Shown here one piece after another: positions 33,734 to 41,596 of a DNA stretch of 64,000 bases. This DNA is from Loktanella sp. IMCC34160. GTDB lineage: Bacteria > Pseudomonadota > Alphaproteobacteria > Rhodobacterales > Rhodobacteraceae. Position 1 is the stretch's first letter. The number at the start of each line of letters is the position of its first letter. The translations under genes and the position numbers were made by a program. The notes beneath the pieces are model-generated. The model was not told the DNA's origin. It did no database searches and saw only the letters and a list, made by a program, of their open reading frames with translations. The DNA lies in NCBI RefSeq assembly GCF_004145845.1, contig NZ_SELP01000001.1, forward strand, positions 620,001-684,000, in the 5' to 3' direction.

Positions 33734-34704
33734 AGGCGCTTGTCTATACCGGGGTGGAAACACTTGCCTATCAGGATGCCGCCGACCCGGCCCCGGCAAA
33801 GGGCGAGGTCCTGATCCGCGTCGACAGCGTCGGGATTTGCGGGTCGGATATGCATGCCTATCTTGGCCATGACGCGCGCCGCCCCGCGCCTCTGATCCTT
33901 GGGCACGAGGCGGCGGGTGTCATCACCGGCGGGCCGCGCGATGGCGAACGGGTGACGATCAACCCGCTGGTCACCTGCGGCATCTGCCCGGCCTGCCAAA
34001 GCGGGCGGGAAAACCTGTGCCCGTCGCGGCAGATCATTTCCATGCCGCCGCGCGAAGGGGCCTTTGCCCAGTGGGTCACCATGCCCGAACGCAATCTGGT
34101 CACGGTGCCGGAGCATGTATCGCTTGGGCAGGCCGCGCTGGCCGAACCGATCGCCGTCAGCTGGCATGCCGTGCGCCTCGGGCTGGCGGCGCTGCACCCG
34201 TCGGACGACCGTCGCGCGCTGGTGATCGGTGGCGGGGCCATCGGGCTGGCTGCCGCACTGGCGCTGCGGGCGATGGGCTGCGACGATGTGACCGTGGCCG
34301 AACCGAACCCGACCCGCCGCGCCTATCTGGAAAAGCAGTGCGGGCTGACGACAGTTCCGACGGCGGAGGGGGGATATCCCATTGTCGTCGATGCGGTCGG
34401 CTTTGCCGCGACCCGGGCCATCGCCTCGGCCCGGGCGACGCCGGGCGGGGTGATCGTGCATATCGGGCTGGGCGAAGACACAGGGGGTCTCGATATCCGG
34501 CGGATGACCCTGCAAGAGATCACCTTTATCGGCACCTACACCTATACCGCGCAGGATTTCCGCGACACCGCGCAGGCGATGTTCGACGGGCAGCTCGGGG
34601 CGCTGGACTGGGTCGAGGAACGGAGCCTGTCAGACGGGCAGGGGGCCTTTGCCGATATCCGCGCGGGCAAGGTTGCCGCGCCGAAGATCGTGCTGAAGCC
34701 TTAG
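33730..34704 (+). CDS. hpsP: Zinc-dependent MDR alcohol dehydrogenase, HpsP-type
   Basis: 324 residues of the sorbitol/threonine dehydrogenase group. The catalytic zinc site is in GICGSDMHAYLG and LGHEAAG, and the structural zinc Cys cluster is CGICPACQSGRENLC. The Rossmann loop is IGGGAIGLAAA. Context with hpsN and hpsO points to the second DHPS 2-dehydrogenase. It is slightly shorter than typical members (about 345). Its 3' end overlaps the convergent GntR gene by 4 nt, so transcription of the two halves of the locus collides here. Confidence 0.8.
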   Translation: MKALVYTGVETLAYQDAADPAPAKGEVLIRVDSVGICGSDMHAYLGHDARRPAPLILGHEAAGVITGGPRDGERVTINPLVTCGICPACQSGRENLCPSRQIISMPPREGAFAQWVTMPERNLVTVPEHVSLGQAALAEPIAVSWHAVRLGLAALHPSDDRRALVIGGGAIGLAAALALRAMGCDDVTVAEPNPTRRAYLEKQCGLTTVPTAEGGYPIVVDAVGFAATRAIASARATPGGVIVHIGLGEDTGGLDIRRMTLQEITFIGTYTYTAQDFRDTAQAMFDGQLGALDWVEERSLSDGQGAFADIRAGKVAAPKIVLKP

Positions 34705-35423
34705 CCCGCAGCGTAATGGAACCCGTCGGTCAGGCAGTTCGACAGGCGCAGTTCCACGGGCGTGCCGCCAAGATCCCGCGCCACCCGTTCGATGCACAAC
34801 AGCGGGGTGCCCTCGACGCAGGCCAGCCGCGCAGCCTCTTCCGCGGTGGCGGACCCGGCCCGCAGCCGCTCGTCGGTGCGCCCGACACGGATACCCCAGC
34901 GTTTGGCATAGAGGTTGTAGAGGTTATTCGGGATATCCGCAGCCGCCGGGAAATCGGGAAACAGCGCCCGGACCAGAACCACCGTTTCGGAGATCACCGG
35001 GCGTCCGTTCAGGCTGCGCACCCGGTCGATGCGCAATGTATCGGCGCCGCGGTCGATCTCCAGCAGGCGGGCGACAAGGGCCGCCGCCCGTTCCTTGCGC
35101 ACCGACAGCACCTCGGATGTTGGCAGCACCCGGTCGCCATCGTCGGGCTGGATGCGGAAGAACTGGAACACGAATTCCGCGTCGTCGGAACTGGCGACAA
35201 AGGTGCCCCGGCCCTGCTTGCGGCGCAGGATGTTGTCGCGGACCATCTCGTCCAGCGCCTTGCGGACCGTCCCCTGCGAGACGCCCAATTCCTGCGCGAG
35301 CTGGATCTCGCTCGGGATCACATCGCCCGCCACCCAGTCGCCGTCGATCAGGCGCAAAAGCAGGCGTTCGCGCACCTGCTGGTACAGCGGCTTGAGGCTG
35401 ATCGCGTTGCTGTCCTGTGGCAT
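34701..35423 (-). CDS. GntR/HutC-family regulator of the sulfolactate genes
   Basis: 240 residues: N-terminal GntR winged helix (PLYQQVRERLL, then PSEIQLAQELGVSQGTVRKA) and a C-terminal UTRA sensor domain. The start at 35423 (MPQDSNAISLKPLYQQ) follows GGGGCAAAGGG; a longer frame to 35522 would run across the operator. It is divergent from suyAB, and the gap holds the perfect palindrome GTCTTATATAAGAC. It most likely represses suyAB and itself in the absence of sulfolactate or DHPS. The ligand is inferred. Confidence 0.85.
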   Translation of the reverse strand: MPQDSNAISLKPLYQQVRERLLLRLIDGDWVAGDVIPSEIQLAQELGVSQGTVRKALDEMVRDNILRRKQGRGTFVASSDDAEFVFQFFRIQPDDGDRVLPTSEVLSVRKERAAALVARLLEIDRGADTLRIDRVRSLNGRPVISETVVLVRALFPDFPAAADIPNNLYNLYAKRWGIRVGRTDERLRAGSATAEEAARLACVEGTPLLCIERVARDLGGTPVELRLSNCLTDGFHYAAG

Positions 35424-35497
35424 CCCTTTGCCCCGATTAAATCCCTGCTTCTGTCCCAATACTCTACCGACTCGGATTGACAAGTCCATGGTCTTGA

Positions 35498-35511
35498 GTC
35501 TTATATAAGAC
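35498..35511. promoter_or_regulatory. Candidate GntR operator upstream of suyA
   Basis: GTCTTATATAAGAC is a perfect 14 bp palindrome, 25 bp before the suyA start and 74 bp before the gntR start. Spacing and AT-rich core fit HutC-type GntR sites. It also overlaps the likely -10 region of the suy promoter, so binding would block transcription. Confidence 0.65.
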
Positions 35512-35536
35512 AAAAGATACACGATAGGAGTCCCCG

Positions 35537-35827
35537 ATGGCTGAAATTCCCCACCTGCTCGTCCACGAGCACGACGACAATGTCGGCGTCGTTGTTGTCG
35601 AAGGTCTGACCGCCGGCACCGACATGCTGTGCTGCGTGACCCACGACAATTCCACCTTCCGGATGACCTCGGGCGCGGATGTGCCGATTGGCCACAAGAT
35701 CGCGCTGAAGGATCTCAAGGCCGGGGACACCGCCATGAAATACGGCGAGGACATCGGCAAGATCATCGCCGACATCCCCAAGGGCGCCCACGTCCACACC
35801 CACAACTGCAAAACCAAGCGCTGGTAA
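35537..35827 (+). CDS. suyA: (2R)-sulfolactate sulfo-lyase small subunit
   Basis: 96 residues, a SAF-domain protein related to the UxaA/altronate dehydratase N-terminal part. With SuyB it splits (2R)-3-sulfolactate into pyruvate and sulfite. Seen: the VHEHDDNVGVVVVEGLTAG opening, a DVPIGHKIALKDLKAGD loop typical of SAF domains, and KYGEDIGKI. The late HVHTHNCKTKRW tail is usual for SuyA. AGGAGT lies 8 nt before the ATG. It is directly followed by suyB, 12 nt away. Confidence 0.9.
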   Translation: MAEIPHLLVHEHDDNVGVVVVEGLTAGTDMLCCVTHDNSTFRMTSGADVPIGHKIALKDLKAGDTAMKYGEDIGKIIADIPKGAHVHTHNCKTKRW

Positions 35828-35839
35828 GGAGACCGGATC

Positions 35840-37021
35840 ATGGCATCGAAATATTCCAACATGACTGTCCGGGCCTACCGTCGCGAAAACGGCCGGGTCG
35901 GTGTCCGCAACCACGTTGTCATCCTGCCCGTGGACGACATTTCCAACGCCGCCTGCGAGGCCGTGGCCAACAACGTCAAAGGCACTATGGCGATTCCGCA
36001 CGCCTATGGCCGCCTGCAATTCGGCGAAGACCTTGAGCTGCACTTCCGCACCATGATCGGCACCGGGGCCAACCCGAACGTCGCCGCCGTGGTTGTCATC
36101 GGGATCGAACCGGGCTGGACCAAGCGCATTGCCGACGGCATCCGCGCCACCGGCAAGCCGGTCGCCGAGTTTTCGATTGAACAGAACGGCGATTTCGAAA
36201 CCATCCGCCGCGCCTCCTGGGCGGCGAAGGATTTCGTGCATATGACCTCGGAATACCAGCGCGAGGAATGCTCGATCTCGGAACTCTGGGTCTCGACCAA
36301 ATGCGGTGAATCCGACACCACCACTGGTCTCGGCTCCTGCCCGACGGTCGGCAACATGTATGACAAGCTGCTGCCCGAAGGGATCACCGGCTTCTTCGGC
36401 GAAACCTCCGAAATCACGGGGGCGGAACACATTTGCCAGAAGCGCGCGATCAACGAAGAGGTTGGCGAGCGTTGGTACAAGATGTGGAAGGCCTATCAGG
36501 ACGACGTGATCTTCGCTCACCAGACCGACGACCTGTCGGACAGCCAGCCCACCAAGGGCAACATCGAAGGCGGCTTGACCACCATCGAGGAAAAGGCGCT
36601 GGGCAACCTTGAAAAGATCGGCCGGACCTCGAAGTTCATCGACATTCTAGAACCCGCCGAACAGCCGAAGTCGGGCAATGGCCTTTACTTCATGGACTCC
36701 TCCTCGGCGGCTGCCGAATGCGTGACCCTGATGGCCGCCGGTGGCGCCGTGATCCACACCTTCCCCACCGGGCAGGGCAATGTGGTCGGCAACCCGATCG
36801 TCCCGGTGATCAAGATCACCGCCAACCCACGCACCGTGCGCACCATGTCCGAGCATGTGGACGTCGACGTATCCGGCATCCTGCGCCGCGAACAGACCAT
36901 CGACGAGGCGGGCGACGCCCTGATCGAGATGATCTGCCGCACCGCGAATGGCCGCAACACTGCTGCCGAAGCGCTGGGCCATCGGGAATTCTCGATGACG
37001 AAGCTGTATCGCAGCGCCTAA
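35840..37021 (+). CDS. suyB: (2R)-sulfolactate sulfo-lyase large subunit
   Basis: 393 residues of the UxaA/GarD lyase family C-terminal part. It starts with a GYxRxDGRxGxRN-like motif ([14 protein letters not shown]), and contains the conserved Cys motifs [11 protein letters not shown] and [13 protein letters not shown], which in this family bind an iron or iron-sulfur centre. It works with SuyA in the cytoplasm to release sulfite from sulfolactate. Length and order match known suyAB pairs. A strong terminator follows the gene. Confidence 0.92.
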   Translation: MASKYSNMTVRAYRRENGRVGVRNHVVILPVDDISNAACEAVANNVKGTMAIPHAYGRLQFGEDLELHFRTMIGTGANPNVAAVVVIGIEPGWTKRIADGIRATGKPVAEFSIEQNGDFETIRRASWAAKDFVHMTSEYQREECSISELWVSTKCGESDTTTGLGSCPTVGNMYDKLLPEGITGFFGETSEITGAEHICQKRAINEEVGERWYKMWKAYQDDVIFAHQTDDLSDSQPTKGNIEGGLTTIEEKALGNLEKIGRTSKFIDILEPAEQPKSGNGLYFMDSSSAAAECVTLMAAGGAVIHTFPTGQGNVVGNPIVPVIKITANPRTVRTMSEHVDVDVSGILRREQTIDEAGDALIEMICRTANGRNTAAEALGHREFSMTKLYRSA

Positions 37022-37028
37022 GATAAGG

Positions 37029-37057
37029 GGCGGGCGGCCCATCGCCGCCCGCCTTTT
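37029..37057 (+). terminator. Terminator after suyB
   Basis: GGCGGGCGGC (37029-37038) pairs with GCCGCCCGCC (37044-37053), loop CCATC, followed by TTTT. It should limit read-through from suyAB into the ComC-type gene. Confidence 0.8.
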
Positions 37058-37063
37058 GCCAGG

Positions 37064-38077
37064 ATGACCGCGACCACAGAAACCCTAAGCCTGACCGAGG
37101 CGACAGACCTCCTGCACCGGGCATTTGCCGCCAATGGCGCGCCCGATCCGGTGGCGCTGTCCGTGGCCCGCGCCCTTGTCGCGGCCGAGGCCGAGGGGCA
37201 GGTGGGCCACGGGTTTTCCCGCCTGTCGGACTATGTCGCGCAGATGCAGGCCGGCAAGGTGCGCGCCGATGCCACCCCCGATCTGACCCGCACTGGCACA
37301 GCCGCCTTGCATGTGGATGCGGGGTTCGGCTTTGCCTATCCGGCGCTGGACCTCGGGATCGAGGCGGGGATCGCGGCGGCGCGGGACTATGGCACCGCAT
37401 CGGTCGCCATTTCCAGGTCACACCACTGCGGCGCCCTGTCGGTGCAGGTGGACCGCATCGCCCGCGCCGGACTGGTCGGGCTGATGGTGGCGAACACGCC
37501 CTCGGCCATGGCGCCCTGGGGGGCAAAGACCCCGCTGTTCGGCACCAACCCCATTGCCTTCGCCGCGCCGCGCCCGGACGGGCCACCGCTGGTCATTGAC
37601 CTGTCCCTGTCGAATGTCGCGCGGGGCAAGGTGATGAACGCGAAAAAGACCGGTCAGCCGATCCCCGAAGGCTGGGCGCTGGACCGCGACGGAAACCCCA
37701 CGACCGACCCTGACGCCGCGCTGGCGGGGTCCATGGTCCCGATCGGCGGGGCCAAGGGCACTGCCCTTGCCCTGATGGTCGAGGTTCTGGCCGCCGGATT
37801 GACCGGCGCGCGGTTCAGTTCGGAAATGTCGTCCTTCCTCTCTGCCGATGGCCCGCCGCCGGGGGCGGGGCAATTCCTGCTTCTGCTGCGGCCCGGCGAC
37901 CCGGTCGGGTTTGCCGCCCGGATCGAGGCGCTTTTGTCCCAGATCGCGGCGATGGAGGGGGCGCGGCTGCCGGGGCAACGCCGCCTTGCCGCGCTGGCGA
38001 AGGCGCAGTCCGGGGGGCTGACCATCCCGCGTGCCTATGTCGATGCCGCCCGAGACATGGCCGCCGCCACCTCCTGA
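37064..38077 (+). CDS. comC: Ldh2/malate-dehydrogenase-family oxidoreductase, ComC-type sulfolactate dehydrogenase
   Basis: 337 residues of the type 2 malate/L-lactate dehydrogenase family (NAD(P)-dependent, not Rossmann). Motifs include GHGFSRL with the substrate Arg region, SRSHHCGALS with the catalytic His, and NTPSAMAPWGAKTPLFGTNP for cofactor binding. ComC is the (R)-sulfolactate dehydrogenase of this family in sulfonate users, which fits the spot beside suyAB. The partner SlcC, a SerA-like (S)-sulfolactate dehydrogenase, is not in the window, so the usual two-enzyme racemisation is incomplete here. A malate or ureidoglycolate role cannot be excluded. Confidence 0.75.
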   Translation: MTATTETLSLTEATDLLHRAFAANGAPDPVALSVARALVAAEAEGQVGHGFSRLSDYVAQMQAGKVRADATPDLTRTGTAALHVDAGFGFAYPALDLGIEAGIAAARDYGTASVAISRSHHCGALSVQVDRIARAGLVGLMVANTPSAMAPWGAKTPLFGTNPIAFAAPRPDGPPLVIDLSLSNVARGKVMNAKKTGQPIPEGWALDRDGNPTTDPDAALAGSMVPIGGAKGTALALMVEVLAAGLTGARFSSEMSSFLSADGPPPGAGQFLLLLRPGDPVGFAARIEALLSQIAAMEGARLPGQRRLAALAKAQSGGLTIPRAYVDAARDMAAATS

Positions 38078-38090
38078 CGAAAGAATTCCG

Positions 38091-39110
38091 ATGCCAGACC
38101 TCCAGATGACCGGCCTGCGCGAGCGGGCAAATGCACTGTTCCCCGGATTGCTGGTTGCCGTCCTGATCGCGCTGGCCAGCCGGTTCGTCGCCGAACACTA
38201 TGGCGCGCCCGCGATGTTGCTGGCGCTTTTGTTCGGGATGTCGCTGAACTTTCTGGGGTCCGAGGCCCGGACCCGGCCCGGCATCGACTTTGGCTCGCGG
38301 CAGGTGCTGCGGCTGGGGGTCGCCCTTTTGGGGGTGCGGATCAGTGCCGACATGCTGGGCGTTCTGGGCTGGGACGTGATCGCGCTGGTGGTGGCCGGGG
38401 TCGGGGCGACCATCGGCTTTGGCCTTCTGTCGTCGCGCCTGTTCGGGTTCCGCTACCGCTTTGCCTTCCTGTCGTCGGGGGCGGTAGCGATTTGCGGGGC
38501 CTCTGCCGCCATGGCCATCGCCGCGATCCTGCCCAAGGATGACCGGTCCGAGGAACGGCTGATCTTCACCGTGGTCGGGGTCACGCTTCTGTCCACGGTC
38601 GCGATGATCCTCTATCCCGTGCTGGCACAGTTCGTGGGGTTTGACGACCGGACGACGGGGATCTTCATCGGGGCCACGGTGCATGACGTGGCGCAAGTGG
38701 TCGGCGCGGGCTTTTCGGTTTCCGAGGAAACCGGCAACGTCGCAACCCTCGTCAAGCTTCTGCGGGTGGTGATGTTGGCCCCCGTGGTCATTATCGCGGC
38801 CATGGTGATCCGCGCGGCCGCCGGCGCGGGCGAGGTCGGGGGCAAACGCCCGCCGCTGGTGCCGCATTTCGTGATGGGGTTCATCGGGCTGGCTGCGCTG
38901 GGCGTGGCGGGGCTGCTACCCGCCGGGGTCACTGCGGCGGCCTCCGAAGGGTCGCGCTGGCTCTTGCTGATCGCCATTGGATCGGTCGGGCTCAAGACCC
39001 TGCCCAAGGATATCCTGAATGTCGGCATCACAGCGGCGCTATTCCTCGTGGCCGAGACTGTCTTCCTCGCGCTTTTCATCGTGGTCGGGCTGACCGCTCT
39101 CGCCCCGTGA
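38091..39110 (+). CDS. YeiH-family putative sulfate/sulfite exporter
   Basis: 339 residues with 9-10 membrane segments of the UPF0324/YeiH family, often called putative sulfate exporters. Family motifs are seen in GVALLGVRIS, GAVAICGASAAMA and GATVHDVAQVVGAG. The location, 13 nt after the ComC-type gene and behind suyAB, suggests that it exports the sulfite or sulfate formed by sulfolactate cleavage, as proposed for SuyZ in related bacteria. The ATG at 38091 follows GAAAGA; a longer frame from 38031 overlaps the previous gene. Confidence 0.82.
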   Translation: MPDLQMTGLRERANALFPGLLVAVLIALASRFVAEHYGAPAMLLALLFGMSLNFLGSEARTRPGIDFGSRQVLRLGVALLGVRISADMLGVLGWDVIALVVAGVGATIGFGLLSSRLFGFRYRFAFLSSGAVAICGASAAMAIAAILPKDDRSEERLIFTVVGVTLLSTVAMILYPVLAQFVGFDDRTTGIFIGATVHDVAQVVGAGFSVSEETGNVATLVKLLRVVMLAPVVIIAAMVIRAAAGAGEVGGKRPPLVPHFVMGFIGLAALGVAGLLPAGVTAAASEGSRWLLLIAIGSVGLKTLPKDILNVGITAALFLVAETVFLALFIVVGLTALAP

Positions 39111-39683
39111 CGCGAACAGGGCGTTCGGCAATCTGGATGGATATCTGTTCTCAACTGGACCTAACTTTCGCCCGGGGCTGAGTCATAGTGACCTAGGGTA
39201 AGCGTTGCCGCGGGCGCCCGAGGCGGGATCGTCTTTCGACCCGCCGGACCGTCCGCACCGCCGGTGCATCTGGCACCGGCACGACGTGTCATCCCGGTGC
39301 ACTGTGGAAACCGGCGATCGGGATCGGCCGATGTCTTTTCCGCAGCGCCGAAACGGGTGGTCCAAACTTCTTTGGCCATCAGGAACAGGAGGCGATGACA
39401 CGACCCGATTTTCCCAAGTCTTCAAGTTCAAGCGATGCCTCAGGATCGACCTTTATGATTTTGAAAATGAATGGAAAAGAGGGCGTCCGAACGGAGCCAA
39501 TTTTCATCATCGCAGGGCGCTTTGAAGATGGAAAAGTAGGTCGGCATAATTGCTGCGCCGCGGCGGATAATCTTCGGACGCAGGCGTTGCCGCACGACGC
39601 TCCGGGCTTTAGGCTGACGGGGTGAACAACAAAAAGCCAGCCGGGGACACGCCGGAACTGGTGGTTCTATAACAAGGGAGAAA
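39111..39683. other. 573 bp gap without a supported gene
   Basis: It contains a perfect hairpin GCCGGTGC/GCACCGGC (39260-39267 with 39273-39280) without a T-run and, later, AT-richer DNA (about 39440-39540) that likely holds the promoter of the ABC importer operon. A 76-codon frame from 39395 has a good AGGAGG ribosome site but no recognisable protein features, so I do not call it a gene. Confidence 0.5.
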
Positions 39684-40691
39684 ATGATGAAGATTGGACG
39701 TTTCAAGAATACGGTTGCGACCTTTGCGACCGGGGCTGCGATGCTCATGGGCGCGCAGGCCGTGGCCGAGGAAATCACGGTTGCCTACTTCCTCGAATGG
39801 CCGATGCCGTTCGAATACGCCAAGCAGATGGGCACCTATGAAGAGGCCCTTGGTGTCGACATCAACTGGGTCAGTTTTGAATCCGGCGTGAAGATGTCCG
39901 CTGCCATGGCCTCGGGCGATGTGCAACTGTCGGTCAGCCAGGGCGTGCCGCCCTTCGTGGTCGCCACTTCCGCCGGGCAGGATCTGCAGATCCTCGACGT
40001 TGCCGTGTCCTATGCCGACAACGACAACTGCGTGGTCCGGGCCGAGCTTGAGATCGACAAGATGAACGCCGGGGAACTGGCCGGGCGCCGCGTGGCCGTG
40101 CCGCTGGGCACCGCCGCGCACTACGGGTTCCTGAACCAGATGAACCACTTCGGGGTCGATGTGGCGTCGATGGACGTTGTCGACATGGACCCGCCGGATG
40201 GTGCGGCTGCCTTCGCGCAGGGCGCGGTTGATATGTTCTGTGGCTGGGGCGGGTCGCTGCGCCGCGCGCTGGAACATGGCAACGTGCTTCTGACCGGCGC
40301 TGAAAAGACCGACCTTGGCATCCTCGTCTTCGACGTGACCTCGGGCCCGGCGGACTGGGTTGCCGAAAACGGGGATATGGTTGCCGCCTTCCTGAAGGTG
40401 ACCGCCGATGCCAACGCCATGTGGGCCGATCCGGCGAACCACGCCGAAATGCTGCCGCTGATCGCCAAGGACGCGGGCATGTCGGAAGAGGCGACGATGG
40501 AAACCATTTCCACCTTCGTCTTCCCCACCATCGAAGAACAGCTGAGCCCGACCTGGCTGGGTGGCAACGCGCAGGCCTTCATGAAGGGCGTCGCCGACGT
40601 CTTTGTCGAGGCGGGGTCGATCGACGGTGCGCTGGACACCTATGAAAACGCAGTGAACACCGGCCCGCTCGCGGCTGCCGCTGACATGTAA
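39684..40691 (+). CDS. TauA-like ABC transporter substrate-binding protein
   Basis: 335 residues, periplasmic. Sec signal at residues 1-29 (cleavage after AVAE region). The mature part follows the TauA/SsuA/NMT1 fold: TVAYFLEWPMPFEYAKQMG, NWVSFESGVKMSAAMASGDV and VAVPLGTAAHYGFLNQM are typical taurine-type binding segments. GGGAG precedes two successive ATGs; the second at 39687 has better spacing. The likely ligand is taurine or another small sulfonate, given the sulfonate locus just upstream, but no taurine-degradation genes (tpa, xsc) are present here. Confidence 0.85.
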   Translation: MMKIGRFKNTVATFATGAAMLMGAQAVAEEITVAYFLEWPMPFEYAKQMGTYEEALGVDINWVSFESGVKMSAAMASGDVQLSVSQGVPPFVVATSAGQDLQILDVAVSYADNDNCVVRAELEIDKMNAGELAGRRVAVPLGTAAHYGFLNQMNHFGVDVASMDVVDMDPPDGAAAFAQGAVDMFCGWGGSLRRALEHGNVLLTGAEKTDLGILVFDVTSGPADWVAENGDMVAAFLKVTADANAMWADPANHAEMLPLIAKDAGMSEEATMETISTFVFPTIEEQLSPTWLGGNAQAFMKGVADVFVEAGSIDGALDTYENAVNTGPLAAAADM

Positions 40692-40700
40692 GACCTTCGT

Positions 40701-40726
40701 GGAGGGGCGGGTTGTCCCGCCCCTCC
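40701..40726 (+). terminator. Hairpin between binding-protein and ATPase genes
   Basis: GGAGGGGCGGG (40701-40711) pairs perfectly with CCCGCCCCTCC (40716-40726), loop TTGT, then CGTTTCGG. The T tail is weak. It is probably an attenuator that keeps binding-protein mRNA in excess over the rest of the operon. Confidence 0.6.
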
Positions 40727-40789
40727 CGTTTCGGCCGGACGCACGGCTGTGCGCCCGAAAATCCCACACGTGCGAAAGCAAAGGCCGAT

Positions 40790-41596
40790 ATGTCGGGACT
40801 ATCAATTCAGAATATCTCTATGCGCTTCGATCTGCCCAACGGCAGTTCGGTTCAGGCGCTTCAGAACGTGTCGCTTGACCTCAAACCCGGAGAGTTGATG
40901 AGCGTGCTGGGCCCGTCGGGCTGCGGCAAGACCACGCTGTTGAACATCGTCGCGGGGTTTCTGGCCCCGACCGACGGCAAGATCGTGATGAATGGCCATA
41001 CCGTCACCGGCCCCGATGCCGAACGCGGAATGGTGTTCCAGCAGGGCGCGCTGTTCGAGTGGATGGACGTGCGGTCCAACGTCAGCTTTGGCCCCCGCAT
41101 GAAGGGCCAGTCCGAGGCCCAGTGGGGTGCTCATGTCGATCACCTTCTCGACGTGACCGGTCTTGGGGGGTTCAAGGACAAGGCGATCTACGAATTGTCC
41201 GGCGGGATGCAGCAGCGGGTCGCCCTGGCACGCTGCCTTGCCAATGACCCAGACGTGATCCTGATGGATGAACCGCTGGGCGCGCTGGATGCGCTGACCC
41301 GCGAAAAGATGCAGGGCCTTGTCCTGAAACTTTGGAAAGAGACGGGCAAAACCATCATCCTGATCACCCATTCGGTGGAAGAGGCGCTGCTTCTGGGCGA
41401 ACGTCTACTGGTCATGGCCCCGCGTCCGGGCCGCATCCACAAGGAATACCGGCTGCCCTTTGCCGATATGGGCGTGGGCGCGGACCTGCGCGACGTAAAG
41501 AAAGCCGAAGGCTATGCCAGCACGCGTGAAGAAATCCTCGAGATGATCTGGGACATGGAAGAAGAAATCATGGGCCGGACGGAGGCGGAAAAATGA
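40790..41596 (+). CDS. TauB-like ABC transporter ATP-binding protein
   Basis: 268 residues. Walker A GPSGCGKT, Q-loop MVFQQGALFEWM, signature LSGGMQQR, Walker B VILMDEPLGALD and H-loop ITHSVEEA are all intact. This is the nitrate/sulfonate/taurine importer ATPase subgroup. The ATG at 40790 (MSGLSIQNISMRF) is chosen; a longer frame includes the intercistronic hairpin region. It overlaps the permease gene by 4 nt. A C-terminal extension of about 30 acidic residues (EMIWDMEEEIMG) is common in this subgroup. Confidence 0.9.
   Translation: MSGLSIQNISMRFDLPNGSSVQALQNVSLDLKPGELMSVLGPSGCGKTTLLNIVAGFLAPTDGKIVMNGHTVTGPDAERGMVFQQGALFEWMDVRSNVSFGPRMKGQSEAQWGAHVDHLLDVTGLGGFKDKAIYELSGGMQQRVALARCLANDPDVILMDEPLGALDALTREKMQGLVLKLWKETGKTIILITHSVEEALLLGERLLVMAPRPGRIHKEYRLPFADMGVGADLRDVKKAEGYASTREEILEMIWDMEEEIMGRTEAEK

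Noticed and set aside
39395-39625. 76-codon plus-strand frame with AGGAGG before the ATG
   Set aside because: The ribosome site is good, but the product lacks hydrophobic or conserved segments and is Ser-rich at the start; without comparative data it is not a supportable gene.
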